A DNA stretch of 19,017 bases from an uncultured Ruminococcus sp. (GTDB lineage Bacteria; Bacillota; Clostridia; Oscillospirales; Ruminococcaceae): assembly GCA_902464115.1 (NCBI GenBank), contig CABQIF010000029.1, positions 1 to 19,017 of the forward strand, in the 5' to 3' direction. Below are positions 5,496-14,066 of this stretch, in pieces. Both the position numbers and the translations under genes were made by a program. Numbering within the stretch: position 1 is the first letter of the stretch; every line of letters begins with the position of its first letter. The notes under the pieces are model-generated. The model did not search any database, was not told the origin of the DNA, and saw only the letters and a program-made list of their open reading frames with translations.

Positions 5496-7064
5496 TTACT
5501 GCCACGAGGTCTGGAAGTCTTCATCTGTATCGAAGATTTCGAGATTATGCCGCAGGGCATCCAGATAAGAAGCCCGACACTGGAAGCTCAGTTCGCCGTT
5601 TACAGTGATATAGCAATTGAAGTCGTCGATCTGATAGAATGCAACGGTGCGGTCTTCGCTGCCATCAGAAGTCTTGTAGTGGATTTCTGCATCCGGTGTT
5701 CCGGTTGGAGCATCGCCCAAAACAACTTCTTCCGCAGCGGTTTGCAGCAGGAAGGCATAGAATAACCGATAGCGTTCAGTGTCAATTTCCGACTTGCCAT
5801 CTCTGATGATGGAAGCAGTGTCCTTATCTGTACCGCTGTTCTCGAATGTGGTTTTCTTGCCGTCTACTGTAACATCCAGTTCGCTGATGTCCCAAACATA
5901 GGTTGTGAAAATCAGCTTGGAAGCCAGACCCGTCGGGGTGATGGTTGCCCACGGGCACTTATCCGTAGCAATTGCATAAATCACATTGCCATCATCCAGC
6001 TGTACCGGATAATAAGTGGTTGCAGTGGAAGTGGTTGCGGTACTGTCATCGGTAGAAATGTCGTCAGCCTCGGTGACAACATCGCCGATTTTCAGGGTGT
6101 AAGTCGTGCCGTCTTCGCATTCCAGCGTCAGGGTTGCGAATGGGTCAGAAATGCCGTAGTCCTCCAAATCCTGTTCACTCGGACGAACAGCCAGAATCTT
6201 GCTGGCAGACAAGCCAAACAATCCCTCAATGACATCCTTAGACCGTTCTACGCTCAAATAAGCGGAAATCGGGGAGGTCATCTTGTGGGTAGACTGCGTG
6301 TTGCCGCTCTCGCCGTCGTTGCTGGTGTCCCGATGTTCGAGGACAATCGGCGTATCGAGGTCTTTCCGTTCGATGGTAACGGTGTTGATGGTCGGCATAT
6401 TGTCGTCATCCGGCTTTTCCAGAACGGTTGTAGCTAAGAAGTCGGTGTCTGCCTTGCTGAAGTTTGCCAGCAGGGAAGTCTTAACGGCATAAACCGTATC
6501 ACTGTCCGCCAGAGCAAAATAGTTGCAGCTTGCACCGGAAACGCTGCCGCCGATGCGGAACGCAAAGGTCGTTCCATCATCGAACTGCATGCTGACTTGT
6601 GTGGCATCCTTGCCCAGCCCGAATTTGTCGAGGTCGGTTGCGTGTTCTTCCACACACTGGTCAGCCTGTAGGCTGGCGGTGTTGTTGGCAAGTGTTCCAA
6701 GCAGGGATTCGTTGGTGGGAATATCCTCCCAGCCAGAAATCCGGAAGGTTGCCGATTCGGTTTCTGTCGTAGAAGTAGAATCGGTGGAATCCGTTGCATC
6801 CGTTGCGGTGGTCGTCTTTTCTTTCTTGACCCGAACCACTTCATAGCTGCCGGTTGCGTTGGTAACAGAAATCTGTTTCACGTTGTCTGCGGATTCGTCT
6901 GAGAGTGTCAATGCTGCGAGGTCTTCTGCGGATTGTGTGGTGGCAGCAGTGGCATCGCTGCTGCTGTTATCCTTGCCGGACGGGCGAGTCAGCAAGACGA
7001 CACTGCCAGCCAGCAGTACCACAACGGCAGCCCCGCAAATCACACCAATCATTCGTTTTTGCAT
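5496..7064 (-). CDS. DUF4340 domain envelope protein partnered with the GldG-type ABC transporter
   Basis: A 522-residue protein with one N-terminal membrane anchor (about 5-26) and a large extracytoplasmic part. Repeated segments of the form DGTTFAFRIGG and DGTTYTLKIGD (near 166 and 315) are typical of DUF4340 proteins, which often sit next to GldG-like genes. Ser/Thr/Asp-rich inserts interrupt the domain at about 83-103 and 331-350. The molecular function of the family is unknown; it is presumed to work with the ABC complex outside the membrane. The ATG at 7064 has AAAGGA 12 bases upstream and lies 23 bases after the GldG-like gene, so cotranscription is very likely. No cysteine lipobox is present; the protein is anchored, not a lipoprotein. 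Confidence 0.85.
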   Translation of the reverse strand: MQKRMIGVICGAAVVVLLAGSVVLLTRPSGKDNSSSDATAATTQSAEDLAALTLSDESADNVKQISVTNATGSYEVVRVKKEKTTTATDATDSTDSTSTTETESATFRISGWEDIPTNESLLGTLANNTASLQADQCVEEHATDLDKFGLGKDATQVSMQFDDGTTFAFRIGGSVSGASCNYFALADSDTVYAVKTSLLANFSKADTDFLATTVLEKPDDDNMPTINTVTIERKDLDTPIVLEHRDTSNDGESGNTQSTHKMTSPISAYLSVERSKDVIEGLFGLSASKILAVRPSEQDLEDYGISDPFATLTLECEDGTTYTLKIGDVVTEADDISTDDSTATTSTATTYYPVQLDDGNVIYAIATDKCPWATITPTGLASKLIFTTYVWDISELDVTVDGKKTTFENSGTDKDTASIIRDGKSEIDTERYRLFYAFLLQTAAEEVVLGDAPTGTPDAEIHYKTSDGSEDRTVAFYQIDDFNCYITVNGELSFQCRASYLDALRHNLEIFDTDEDFQTSWQ

Positions 7065-7087
7065 AGGTCACGCCATCCTTTCTGCAA

Positions 7088-8752
7088 TTAGCGGCTCTTT
7101 CTGCGTGCCCAGATGACAATGCCAATCACAATTGTAATTGCCGGGAAGACAACCAGAACCACTGTGGTGAGCAACTTCATCTGAGAAGCAGTTGTATTCA
7201 TCGAAGTGATGTTCATATCCTTTGCAGTGATGACGATGTTGTCAGACTTTCCGCAGATGGTGTTCAATGCACTGATGAAGTAATCCGCATTGTTATAGGA
7301 GGTATCCTGTGCAACGTAGTAATCGAAGTAACCCATTGAACCGATGACCATGACATCACTTTCAATTTGACCGTTATCCTGTGCGACCTGATTCTGAGAG
7401 AATGCCATGACAGCATAGCTGCTGCGTTCGGCATTGGCAGCATCAAAGGTTGTGGTCGTGGTAGTTTCTTCCGTGGTTTCCTCGGTCGCTTCGGTGGTGG
7501 TAACGCCGTTCTGTGCATCCCAGGCAGCCTCTGCCCGTTCTGCATTGGTGTCGAGATTCAGCGGAACGCAGTAAGCAGAATCTGCGGTATCCAGCAGGTC
7601 GGTAACCACTCTGCCGTTGTTGGCATCTCTGGTGAGAATCGGACGGGAAACCGGAGCGATAATCGGCAGGGAAGTGTTAGAAAGTCCGCTGCTGTAGTCG
7701 CTGCTGGTCTGGTTGACAATTGGAGCATACATTCTCTGATTGCCGGCAACAAGCAAGGTAACTGCCTGCTGGGTGCTGGAATTGTCGTCAATGACATAGC
7801 TGTTATCTACTACAATGTTCCAATCCTTCAGGAAGGCATCCAGATTCGGGGTGTTACCCTGTGTAAAGTCGGCGATGTAGAGCAGCCGTTTGCCGAGGTT
7901 GCCGTCATTGTGCAGGAAGGTTTCCAGCTTGTCGATGGCATCGACTGTCAGGTCGTTGACCGGAGCCGGCAGTACCAGCAAATCATAGTCATCTGGAGAA
8001 ATGGTATCGGTGACCATGTCCAGCTGTGTGACATCATAGCCGTTGTCGTCCAGCAGTGTGCTCAGAACCTTGGCAGCATACTGGTTGCCCTGTGTCGGGT
8101 TGTAGATGGTGTTGCCGTTAGAAGTGCCGATAAAACCAACTCGCTGCGGGTTTGCATCGGTAACATTCATGATGGCATTGGTGAGGGACTGTTCGCCCTT
8201 GAATGCGGTGATGCATTCTGACAGGGAAACCTGTCCATAATAATAATACTGCAACTTATCCTGATCCATGTCAAAGAAGTCAGACAGTGGGAATACCTTT
8301 ACTCGGTCGCCACTGCAAACAATGACATTATCAGAACTGATCGTACCGCTGTATTTGCTCTGATATTTTGAGAGGATATCCGGGTCTTTGGTGGTATCGA
8401 AGTACGTTACTTCGATTTCACTGGAATAGCCCTGATATTTTTTCAGCAGTTCCGTCACCATTTTCAGGTAGGAGTCCTTTTCCAAGGTGCTTTCCTCGCT
8501 GGAAACGGCAATTTCAACGGGGTCGGTGAGGTCTTTGATATAGGCAATGGTTTCATCCGAAACTTCGTACAAGTTGGATGATGTCAGGTCGATCTTGGCG
8601 TTCGGATACCGTTCCACCAATAAGCCGACAACGACATTCACTAAAACCACGATTGCTGTGACAATGACAGTAATGGCAAACGCAATACCGCCGTATTTCA
8701 TCTTCTTTTTCCGCTGTCTTTGTTTGATCAGCTTTGCATCCTGTTGTTCCAT
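7088..8752 (-). CDS. GldG-type ABC transporter auxiliary protein
   Basis: A 554-residue protein with membrane segments at both ends (about 21-46 and 527-547) and a large extracytoplasmic domain between them. The segment DLTSSNLYEVSDET (55-68) just after the first helix is characteristic of the GldG / ABC_transp_aux family. GldG is the auxiliary subunit of the GldAFG ABC complex of Bacteroidota gliding. Homologues are common in non-gliding Firmicutes, where substrate and role are unknown. A Thr/Glu-only insert at about 418-435 interrupts the ectodomain. The ATG at 8752 is preferred; AAGGAGG at 8765-8771 is somewhat far (12 bases). An upstream TTG at 8782 lies before that site and overlaps the permease stop. 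The gene lies 20 bases after the permease gene. Confidence 0.85.
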   Translation of the reverse strand: MEQQDAKLIKQRQRKKKMKYGGIAFAITVIVTAIVVLVNVVVGLLVERYPNAKIDLTSSNLYEVSDETIAYIKDLTDPVEIAVSSEESTLEKDSYLKMVTELLKKYQGYSSEIEVTYFDTTKDPDILSKYQSKYSGTISSDNVIVCSGDRVKVFPLSDFFDMDQDKLQYYYYGQVSLSECITAFKGEQSLTNAIMNVTDANPQRVGFIGTSNGNTIYNPTQGNQYAAKVLSTLLDDNGYDVTQLDMVTDTISPDDYDLLVLPAPVNDLTVDAIDKLETFLHNDGNLGKRLLYIADFTQGNTPNLDAFLKDWNIVVDNSYVIDDNSSTQQAVTLLVAGNQRMYAPIVNQTSSDYSSGLSNTSLPIIAPVSRPILTRDANNGRVVTDLLDTADSAYCVPLNLDTNAERAEAAWDAQNGVTTTEATEETTEETTTTTTFDAANAERSSYAVMAFSQNQVAQDNGQIESDVMVIGSMGYFDYYVAQDTSYNNADYFISALNTICGKSDNIVITAKDMNITSMNTTASQMKLLTTVVLVVFPAITIVIGIVIWARRKSR

Positions 8753-8772
8753 AATCGTTTTCAGCCTCCTTC

Positions 8773-9525
8773 TTACCGCCAACGTCTGGTTTCAAATACC
8801 CGGACGGTAAAGAAATTAAACAGAACCGCCGTGCTGATATAGAGCAGAACGCTGGATAGATTAAACAGTCCATAAGTAAAGTCATAAATTCGGCTGAAGA
8901 ATGAAACCGATTCCATCGCATTGCCGAGCCAGCCCACAAGGGTGCTGAGGACGGTGCTTTTGCTGGAAAGAGAATCTGCACTGCTGGAAACCGTTCCGCT
9001 CAGGTAGTCGATCATATAGAGGACGACCAGAGAAACGATGCCCAAAACATAGGCGATGAACTGATTTGCCGTGAATGCAGACAAAAACAGGGTGATTGCC
9101 ATGAACGCCGCTCCCATGAGGAAGAGGGCGATAAAGTTGGAAAAGACGATCGACCATGCAACCGTTCCGAAGAAACTCAGCAGGATGGCATAGACAAACA
9201 CAATGGCAATGCCCATTGCATAGACGGTCAGGGCGGCAAAATACTTGCCGAGGACAATGCCGCCGAGGGAAACCGGTGCCGTCAATAGTCCTTGGTCGGT
9301 TTTCTGTGCACGTTCTTCTGAAAGTAACCGCATCGTCAGCAGCGGCAGGATCAAAACCATGACCAACCGCATCCATGCAAAATAGTTACTCATATCTGTC
9401 CGGGCATAGTTCAGACAGAACAGCCAGAACAGAACACCCGATCCCAGATAGAATACCGTCAGAAAGACCGGGCCGATGGCGGAGTTGAAGAAAGACCCCA
9501 ACTCTCTCCGATAAATCGCTCCCAT
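8773..9525 (-). CDS. ABC-2 type permease subunit (GldF-like)
   Basis: A 250-residue integral membrane protein with about six helices (near 17-38, 50-68, 91-115, 122-146, 152-177 and 222-240). The segment EERAQKTDQGLLTAPVSLGG (70-89) between helices 2 and 3 is the coupling region seen in ABC-2 permeases of the GldF/CcmB-like group. It forms the pore with the ATPase encoded immediately upstream. The ATG at 9525 lies one base after the ATPase stop codon and has AGGAGG 9 bases upstream, inside the ATPase C-terminal codons. Translation is therefore coupled. Substrate is unknown; family members move proteins, lipids or polysaccharides, or act as mechanical transducers. Confidence 0.9.
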   Translation of the reverse strand: MGAIYRRELGSFFNSAIGPVFLTVFYLGSGVLFWLFCLNYARTDMSNYFAWMRLVMVLILPLLTMRLLSEERAQKTDQGLLTAPVSLGGIVLGKYFAALTVYAMGIAIVFVYAILLSFFGTVAWSIVFSNFIALFLMGAAFMAITLFLSAFTANQFIAYVLGIVSLVVLYMIDYLSGTVSSSADSLSSKSTVLSTLVGWLGNAMESVSFFSRIYDFTYGLFNLSSVLLYISTAVLFNFFTVRVFETRRWR

Positions 9526-9526
9526 G

Positions 9527-10555
9527 TTACTTTGCCTCCTCTTGTTTGGTGTCGGGTTGTTTGGCTGCCGGAGCAGATTTTTTTGGTGCAGCATCCGGCT
9601 TGGTGGTTGCTTGTTCCGGTGTCCATTCGCCCATGGTCACCTTGAGGAAGATGTCCTCCAGTGTCAGCAGACCGCTTTCCATGCGGTAGATGTTCCAGCC
9701 GTGTTCTTGTGCAACGGCATTAACTGCCTTCCGCAAGTCAGCGTTGTTCTTCGGTTCGATTTCGTAATCGAACAAGCCAGCTTCCAGCTGTGTGGACTGC
9801 TGTACCTTTGCCACGCCCGGAATTGCACGCAGAGCCTGTAACACGTCTGCTTCTGCACCATCCAGCCGCACCTTGAGGCGGTGGTTCTGGGACATGGACT
9901 GTGCGAGGGTGTCAATTGCACCATCTGCCATCAGTTTGCCCTTGTTGATGATGATGACACGGTCACAAACTGCCTGAATTTCCGACAGGATGTGCGAAGA
10001 GAGAATGACAGTGTGTCGTTTTCCGAGCCGCTTAATCAGGTTTCGGATTTCCATCATTTGTTTTGGGTCAAGACCAACGGTCGGTTCATCGAGGATCAGG
10101 ATGGGCGGATTGCCAACGAGTGCCTGTGCCAGACCGACACGCTGCCGGTAACCTTTGGACAGATTCTTGATGATGCGGTCTTGCACATCACTGATTTTGC
10201 AGAGGTTGCAGATTTCAGTGAGGTGTGCTTTGCGGGGGAGTTTGCACTTTTTCAGGTCATAGACGAACCGCAGGTAGCCCATAACGGTCATTTCCTGATA
10301 GAGTGGTGGCAGTTCCGGCAGGTAGCCGATTTCCCGTTTTGCCTGGATGGGATTGTCCAGAATGTTGATGTCGTTGATCAGAGCCTCTCCGGAAGAAGAG
10401 CTGATGTAACCGGTCAACATGTTCATTGTGGTGGATTTTCCGGCACCGTTCGGCCCTAAAAAGCCCACAATTTCACCATCTTGTACGGTGAAGCTGATGT
10501 CATCGACTGCAAGGTGACTGCCGTAACGCTTGGTCAGATGATTTACCGTAATCAT
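9527..10555 (-). CDS. ABC transporter ATP-binding protein (GldA-like)
   Basis: A 342-residue cytoplasmic ATPase. Walker A is GPNGAGKST (34-42), the signature is LSKGYRQRVGLAQAL (132-146), Walker B is LILDEP (152-157), and the switch His is in SSHIL (186-190). The Q-loop glutamine is replaced by a PE pair (YLPE, 78-81), as is usual in the GldA/drug-exporter group. Residues about 225-310 form a C-terminal accessory domain, followed by an Ala/Pro/Lys/Gln-rich tail (315-342) unusual in length and composition. The start at 10555 has GGGAGGT at 10567-10573; a longer frame to 10615 would cross an intergenic hairpin. It is the first gene of the five-gene minus-strand envelope operon; a clear promoter is not visible. 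Confidence 0.92.
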   Translation of the reverse strand: MITVNHLTKRYGSHLAVDDISFTVQDGEIVGFLGPNGAGKSTTMNMLTGYISSSSGEALINDINILDNPIQAKREIGYLPELPPLYQEMTVMGYLRFVYDLKKCKLPRKAHLTEICNLCKISDVQDRIIKNLSKGYRQRVGLAQALVGNPPILILDEPTVGLDPKQMMEIRNLIKRLGKRHTVILSSHILSEIQAVCDRVIIINKGKLMADGAIDTLAQSMSQNHRLKVRLDGAEADVLQALRAIPGVAKVQQSTQLEAGLFDYEIEPKNNADLRKAVNAVAQEHGWNIYRMESGLLTLEDIFLKVTMGEWTPEQATTKPDAAPKKSAPAAKQPDTKQEEAK

Positions 10556-10584
10556 GCGAAAAGAAGACCTCCCTATTTTTGATG

Positions 10585-10612
10585 CAGCTGCAAGGGATTG
10601 CAGCTGTTTTTT
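10585..10612 (+). terminator. Plus-oriented terminator-like hairpin at the head of the ABC operon
   Basis: CAGCTGCAA (10585-10593) pairs with TTGCAGCTG (10598-10606) across GGGA. Six T residues follow on the plus strand. The U-run has the polarity to stop plus-strand transcription, opposite to every nearby gene. On the minus strand the same hairpin lies in the 5' leader of the ATPase gene, about 12 bases upstream of its Shine-Dalgarno sequence. Confidence 0.6.
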
Positions 10613-10626
10613 CATTCAGAATCGGT

Positions 10627-10663
10627 AAAAAAAGGGGCAAGGGTGCATCCCCAGCCCCTTTTT
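10627..10663. terminator. Bidirectional terminator after gltX
   Basis: AAAGGGGC (10631-10638) pairs with GCCCCTTT (10654-10661), with an inner GGG/CCC pairing. A-runs and T-runs flank both sides. On the minus strand it lies about 54 bases past the gltX stop and should end the long translation operon before the ABC operon. Confidence 0.88.
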
Positions 10664-10716
10664 CAACCTACTCCCGAATGATTATAGTCGGATATTGTGA
10701 AAATGCTGTGATAATC

Positions 10717-12168
10717 TTACGAAAGGCGGCTTATACCGTCCTGAACCCGCTTGAGGGTTTCGTCTTTGCCCAAAATGGCACAGAGTTCAATGCCGCCGCC
10801 CGGTGTAAACGGCTTGCCGGAGAGGGCAGTCCGCAGCGGCCAGAGCATCCAGCCATTCTTCACGCCGAGTTCGCCGATTCTTGCGAAAACAGCAGTATGA
10901 ATGCCGTCCACTGTCCAATCAGAAATACCTTCCAGAACCGGCAGGATTTCTGTGAGGGCTTCCTTGGCGGTTTCCGGTGTGGTTTTCATCTTCTTGTGGC
11001 GGTATAGTTCTACGTCATAATCCGGCAGGGCATCAATGAAATCCACCTGTTCCGGAATGTCGGTGAACAGTTCGGTTCTCGGCTGCAAAACGTGGCAGAG
11101 CAGCTGCAAGTCTGCGGTTTCGCTGTGAACGACCTGACGGATGTACGGAATGGCTTTTTCTGCAAAAGCTTCCGGTGTCATCTTGCGGATATATTCGCCG
11201 TTGATGGCTTTCAGCTTAACCGGGTCAAACAGTGCCGGAGATTTGCTGATACCGGAGATTTCAAACGCCTGAATCAGTTCATCCATGGTGAAGATTTCCT
11301 GTTCGCCAGTCGGAGCCCAGCCCAGCAGAGCGATGAAGTTGATGATGGCTTCCGGCAGATAGCCCTTTTCGAGCAGGTCTTGGAAGGAGGCATCGCCGTT
11401 CCGCTTGGAAAGCTTGTGGGTCTTGTCCTTCATGACCGGAGAACAATGGATATAAACCGGAACATCCCAGCCGAATGCCTGATAGAGCAGGTTATACTTC
11501 GGAGCGGAAGAAAGATATTCGTTCCCACGGATGACGTGGGTAATGCCCATCAGGTGGTCGTCCACAACATTTGCGAAGTTGTAAGTCGGCATGCCATCGG
11601 TTTTAATCAGAATCTGGTCATCCAGTGTGCTGTTTTCTACGGTGATATCGCCATAAACTTCATCGTGGAATGTGGTTGTACCATCGAGCGGCATCTTCTG
11701 GCGGATGACATACGGAACACCAGCATCCAGCTTTTCCTGAATTTCTTCCGGTGTCAGATTCCGGCAGTGCCGGTCATACATCGGGGCGATGTGAGAAGCT
11801 TCCTGAATCTTCCGGACTTCTTCGAGCCGTTCCTTGCCGCAGAAGCAGTAGTAAGCGTGACCGCTCTTGACCAGCTGTTCTGCATAGCCCTTGAACATGC
11901 CCATGCGTTCGGACTGCACATAAGGGCCAACTGGGCCGCCAATATCCGGGCCTTCGTCCCACTTTAAGCCAGCGATGCGGAGGGTGTTATAGATAATATC
12001 AACAGCCCCTTCGACATACCGTTCCTGGTCGGTATCTTCGATTCGGAGAATAAAGTCGCCGTCATATTTTTTTGCCAGCAGGTAGGCATACAGAGCGGTT
12101 CTCAGGTTGCCGATGTGCATATAGCCGGTCGGGCTTGGTGCAAACCGTGTTCTGACACGTTTTTCCAT
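10717..12168 (-). CDS. gltX: Glutamyl-tRNA synthetase
   Basis: A 483-residue class I aminoacyl-tRNA synthetase that joins glutamate to tRNA-Glu in the cytosol. The HIGH motif appears as HIGN (18-21) within FAPSPTGYMHIGN, and the KMSKS loop as KLSKR (252-256). The cysteine-rich CFC (108-110) with a later HC (134-135) matches the zinc-binding insert of bacterial GluRS. Length is standard. In organisms lacking GlnRS this enzyme also mischarges tRNA-Gln for GatCAB; that cannot be decided here. The start ATG has AAAGGA 12 bases upstream. It lies 65 bases after ribF on the same strand with no terminator between them, so it is probably the last gene of the nusA-infB operon. Its product charges the tRNA-Glu encoded at 1941-2015. 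Confidence 0.96.
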   Translation of the reverse strand: MEKRVRTRFAPSPTGYMHIGNLRTALYAYLLAKKYDGDFILRIEDTDQERYVEGAVDIIYNTLRIAGLKWDEGPDIGGPVGPYVQSERMGMFKGYAEQLVKSGHAYYCFCGKERLEEVRKIQEASHIAPMYDRHCRNLTPEEIQEKLDAGVPYVIRQKMPLDGTTTFHDEVYGDITVENSTLDDQILIKTDGMPTYNFANVVDDHLMGITHVIRGNEYLSSAPKYNLLYQAFGWDVPVYIHCSPVMKDKTHKLSKRNGDASFQDLLEKGYLPEAIINFIALLGWAPTGEQEIFTMDELIQAFEISGISKSPALFDPVKLKAINGEYIRKMTPEAFAEKAIPYIRQVVHSETADLQLLCHVLQPRTELFTDIPEQVDFIDALPDYDVELYRHKKMKTTPETAKEALTEILPVLEGISDWTVDGIHTAVFARIGELGVKNGWMLWPLRTALSGKPFTPGGGIELCAILGKDETLKRVQDGISRLS

Positions 12169-12233
12169 GAGAAAAAAACTTCCTTTCGTTTGATAAATAT
12201 AGGTATGATGATAATTGTGGGGAACAGTGGGCT

Positions 12234-13124
12234 TTACTGCTTGCAGGCAGCTTGTACGGTGCGGATGTTGTCCGCAATGGCTGCTTTCAGCTCGTCCAGA
12301 CCGGAGAATTTCTGTTCTTTCCGCAGAAAGTCCAGTAGTTCGATCCGACAGGACTGCCCGTATAAATCCCCTTGAAAGCCTAATAAATGGGTTTCCGCAA
12401 CGGGAATGCAGGCATTGGAAACCGTTGGTTTTGTGCCGATGTTGGTCACGCCGTTCCAGACGCTGCCGTCTTTCAAATAGACCTTTGCCCGATAAACGCC
12501 ATAGAGTGGCACAAGCTGTTCCGGAGCAAAGGAAAGATTGATGGTTGGGAACTGAATGGTTCTGCCGAGGGCAGCCCCATGCTGAATGATGCCGGAAATT
12601 TGATAGGGTGCACCGAGCAGGCGGTTTGCCTGCTGGATTTTGCCATCTAACAGCAGCTGTCGAATCCGGCTGGAGGAAATGACCGCTCCATCCTGTTCCA
12701 CAGCGTCAATCAGTTCTACCGTAAAGCCAAAGGTTTCGCCGAACGCTGCCAAGTCGGCAACGCCCCATGCAGCCCGGTTGCCAAATCGAAAATCCCTGCC
12801 GCAAAAGAGCTTTTTTGCGTGCATCTGGTCGTGGAGATAGACCCGGCAGAAGGTTTCACCGTCCATCGCTGCGATCTCCGGAAATGGTGGGCTGACAACG
12901 TTCTGAATCCCGGCAGCTGTTAAAAGCTGCTGTTTGGTGTCGTCCGGATAGAGATAGCGGAGCGGCTCACCCCGTTTGATGCGGACAGAAGTGGTCTGCA
13001 TCGTAAAAGCAGCCGGAGTGAAACCGTCTGCCTGACAGGCAACGGCTGCCGCTAAGACGGCACGATGTCCGATGTGAACACCGTCAAATAAGCCCAGTGC
13101 CACGGCGGAAGCAGGTTGGAGCAT
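12234..13124 (-). CDS. ribF: Bifunctional riboflavin kinase / FAD synthetase
   Basis: A 296-residue cytosolic enzyme that phosphorylates riboflavin to FMN and adenylates FMN to FAD. The N-terminal FAD synthetase domain shows GLFDGVHIGH (11-20), GRDFRFG (109-115) and ISSSRIR (149-155). The C-terminal kinase domain shows GRTIQFPTINL (187-197), NIGTKPTV (228-235) and ELLDFLRKEQKF (262-273). Length is near the usual 300-310. The ATG at 13124 has AAAGAGG 7 bases upstream. An upstream alternative at 13154 would add 10 residues before the conserved start and lacks support. It follows truB by 48 bases, the usual order in the infB operon of Firmicutes. Confidence 0.95.
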   Translation of the reverse strand: MLQPASAVALGLFDGVHIGHRAVLAAAVACQADGFTPAAFTMQTTSVRIKRGEPLRYLYPDDTKQQLLTAAGIQNVVSPPFPEIAAMDGETFCRVYLHDQMHAKKLFCGRDFRFGNRAAWGVADLAAFGETFGFTVELIDAVEQDGAVISSSRIRQLLLDGKIQQANRLLGAPYQISGIIQHGAALGRTIQFPTINLSFAPEQLVPLYGVYRAKVYLKDGSVWNGVTNIGTKPTVSNACIPVAETHLLGFQGDLYGQSCRIELLDFLRKEQKFSGLDELKAAIADNIRTVQAACKQ

Positions 13125-13172
13125 GGGAAAACCTCTTTTCGTTGGGAATTTCAAAAAATGGGGGAATGCACA

Positions 13173-14066
13173 TCAGAACCGTTTTCCGATGCGCAATTCC
13201 TGTTGGGTGCGGTCGGCAAGTGCCGTTCCTAAGAACGTGTCAGCCGCCCCATAGACGGTATAGGTATCTTGATTGGGCTGGAGATCTCGCAGCCGCTTTA
13301 AATCCAATTTGACACCGTTGCAAAACATCCGTTCCTGTGCGGCATTGAGCCGCAGTTTCGGATAAGATGCAAACAGGGAGTCGGTCGGGAACAGATGTTC
13401 GGTTATCGTGCCATCTGCCATTGCAGCAGCAACCTGCTCAAAGGTCAGGCAGTCCTGCAACGGATAGCCGCAGGCAGCTGTCCGAGTCAGGGCAGTCATG
13501 ACCGCATCGCCGCCGAGCCGCTGCCCAATATCAGAGAGCAGTGTCCGGATATACGTTCCTTTTCCGCAGGAAACCGTCAGTGTTGCAGTCTGTTGTGTTT
13601 CGTCAAAAGCGTCCAGCGTAATGGCATCAATGTGCACAGTACGGGTGGGACGTTCGACCGTTTCGCCCTTTCGTGCGAGTTCATACAGCCGTTTTCCGTT
13701 GACAGAAACCGCAGAATACATGGGCGGCAGTTGGGTAATATCGCCGAGAAATTCCGGCAGCACGGCACGAAGGGCAGCCTCTGTGACATGCTGTTCCGGA
13801 TAGTCCTGCAGGGGCTTTCCCCAGATGTCGAGCGTATCGGTTGCCTTGCCAAAAACAACGGTTGCCTGATAGGTCTTGTCCTGATTCGGCAGGATGTCGC
13901 AGGCTTTTGTTGCAGTTCCGACCAAAATTGGCAGTACGCCCGTTGCCATTGGGTCGAGTGTTCCTGTGTGTCCGAGCCGTTTCATATGCAGAATGCCACG
14001 CAGCTTTCCGATGACATCGAACGAGGTAAAATCCTGCGGTTTATTCATACAGAGAATGCCGTTCAT
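13173..14066 (-). CDS. truB: tRNA pseudouridine(55) synthase
   Basis: A 297-residue enzyme that converts U55 in the T-loop of most tRNAs to pseudouridine. The catalytic aspartate is D38 in HTGTLDPMATGVL (33-45). The N-terminal MNGILCMNKPQDFTS is typical of TruB, and a PUA-like C-terminal region is expected from the length. The start ATG overlaps the nrnA stop by 4 bases (ATGA), giving translational coupling. Both tRNAs in this window carry the TTC sequence that contains the target uridine. Confidence 0.96.
   Translation of the reverse strand: MNGILCMNKPQDFTSFDVIGKLRGILHMKRLGHTGTLDPMATGVLPILVGTATKACDILPNQDKTYQATVVFGKATDTLDIWGKPLQDYPEQHVTEAALRAVLPEFLGDITQLPPMYSAVSVNGKRLYELARKGETVERPTRTVHIDAITLDAFDETQQTATLTVSCGKGTYIRTLLSDIGQRLGGDAVMTALTRTAACGYPLQDCLTFEQVAAAMADGTITEHLFPTDSLFASYPKLRLNAAQERMFCNGVKLDLKRLRDLQPNQDTYTVYGAADTFLGTALADRTQQELRIGKRF

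Noticed and set aside
7367..8221. Plus-strand open frame opposite the GldG-like gene
   Set aside because: It is antisense to a gene with clear family features and has no independent signal.
11092..11967. Plus-strand open frame opposite gltX
   Set aside because: It is a shadow of gltX, which has both class I synthetase motifs. No ribosome binding site or domain is seen.
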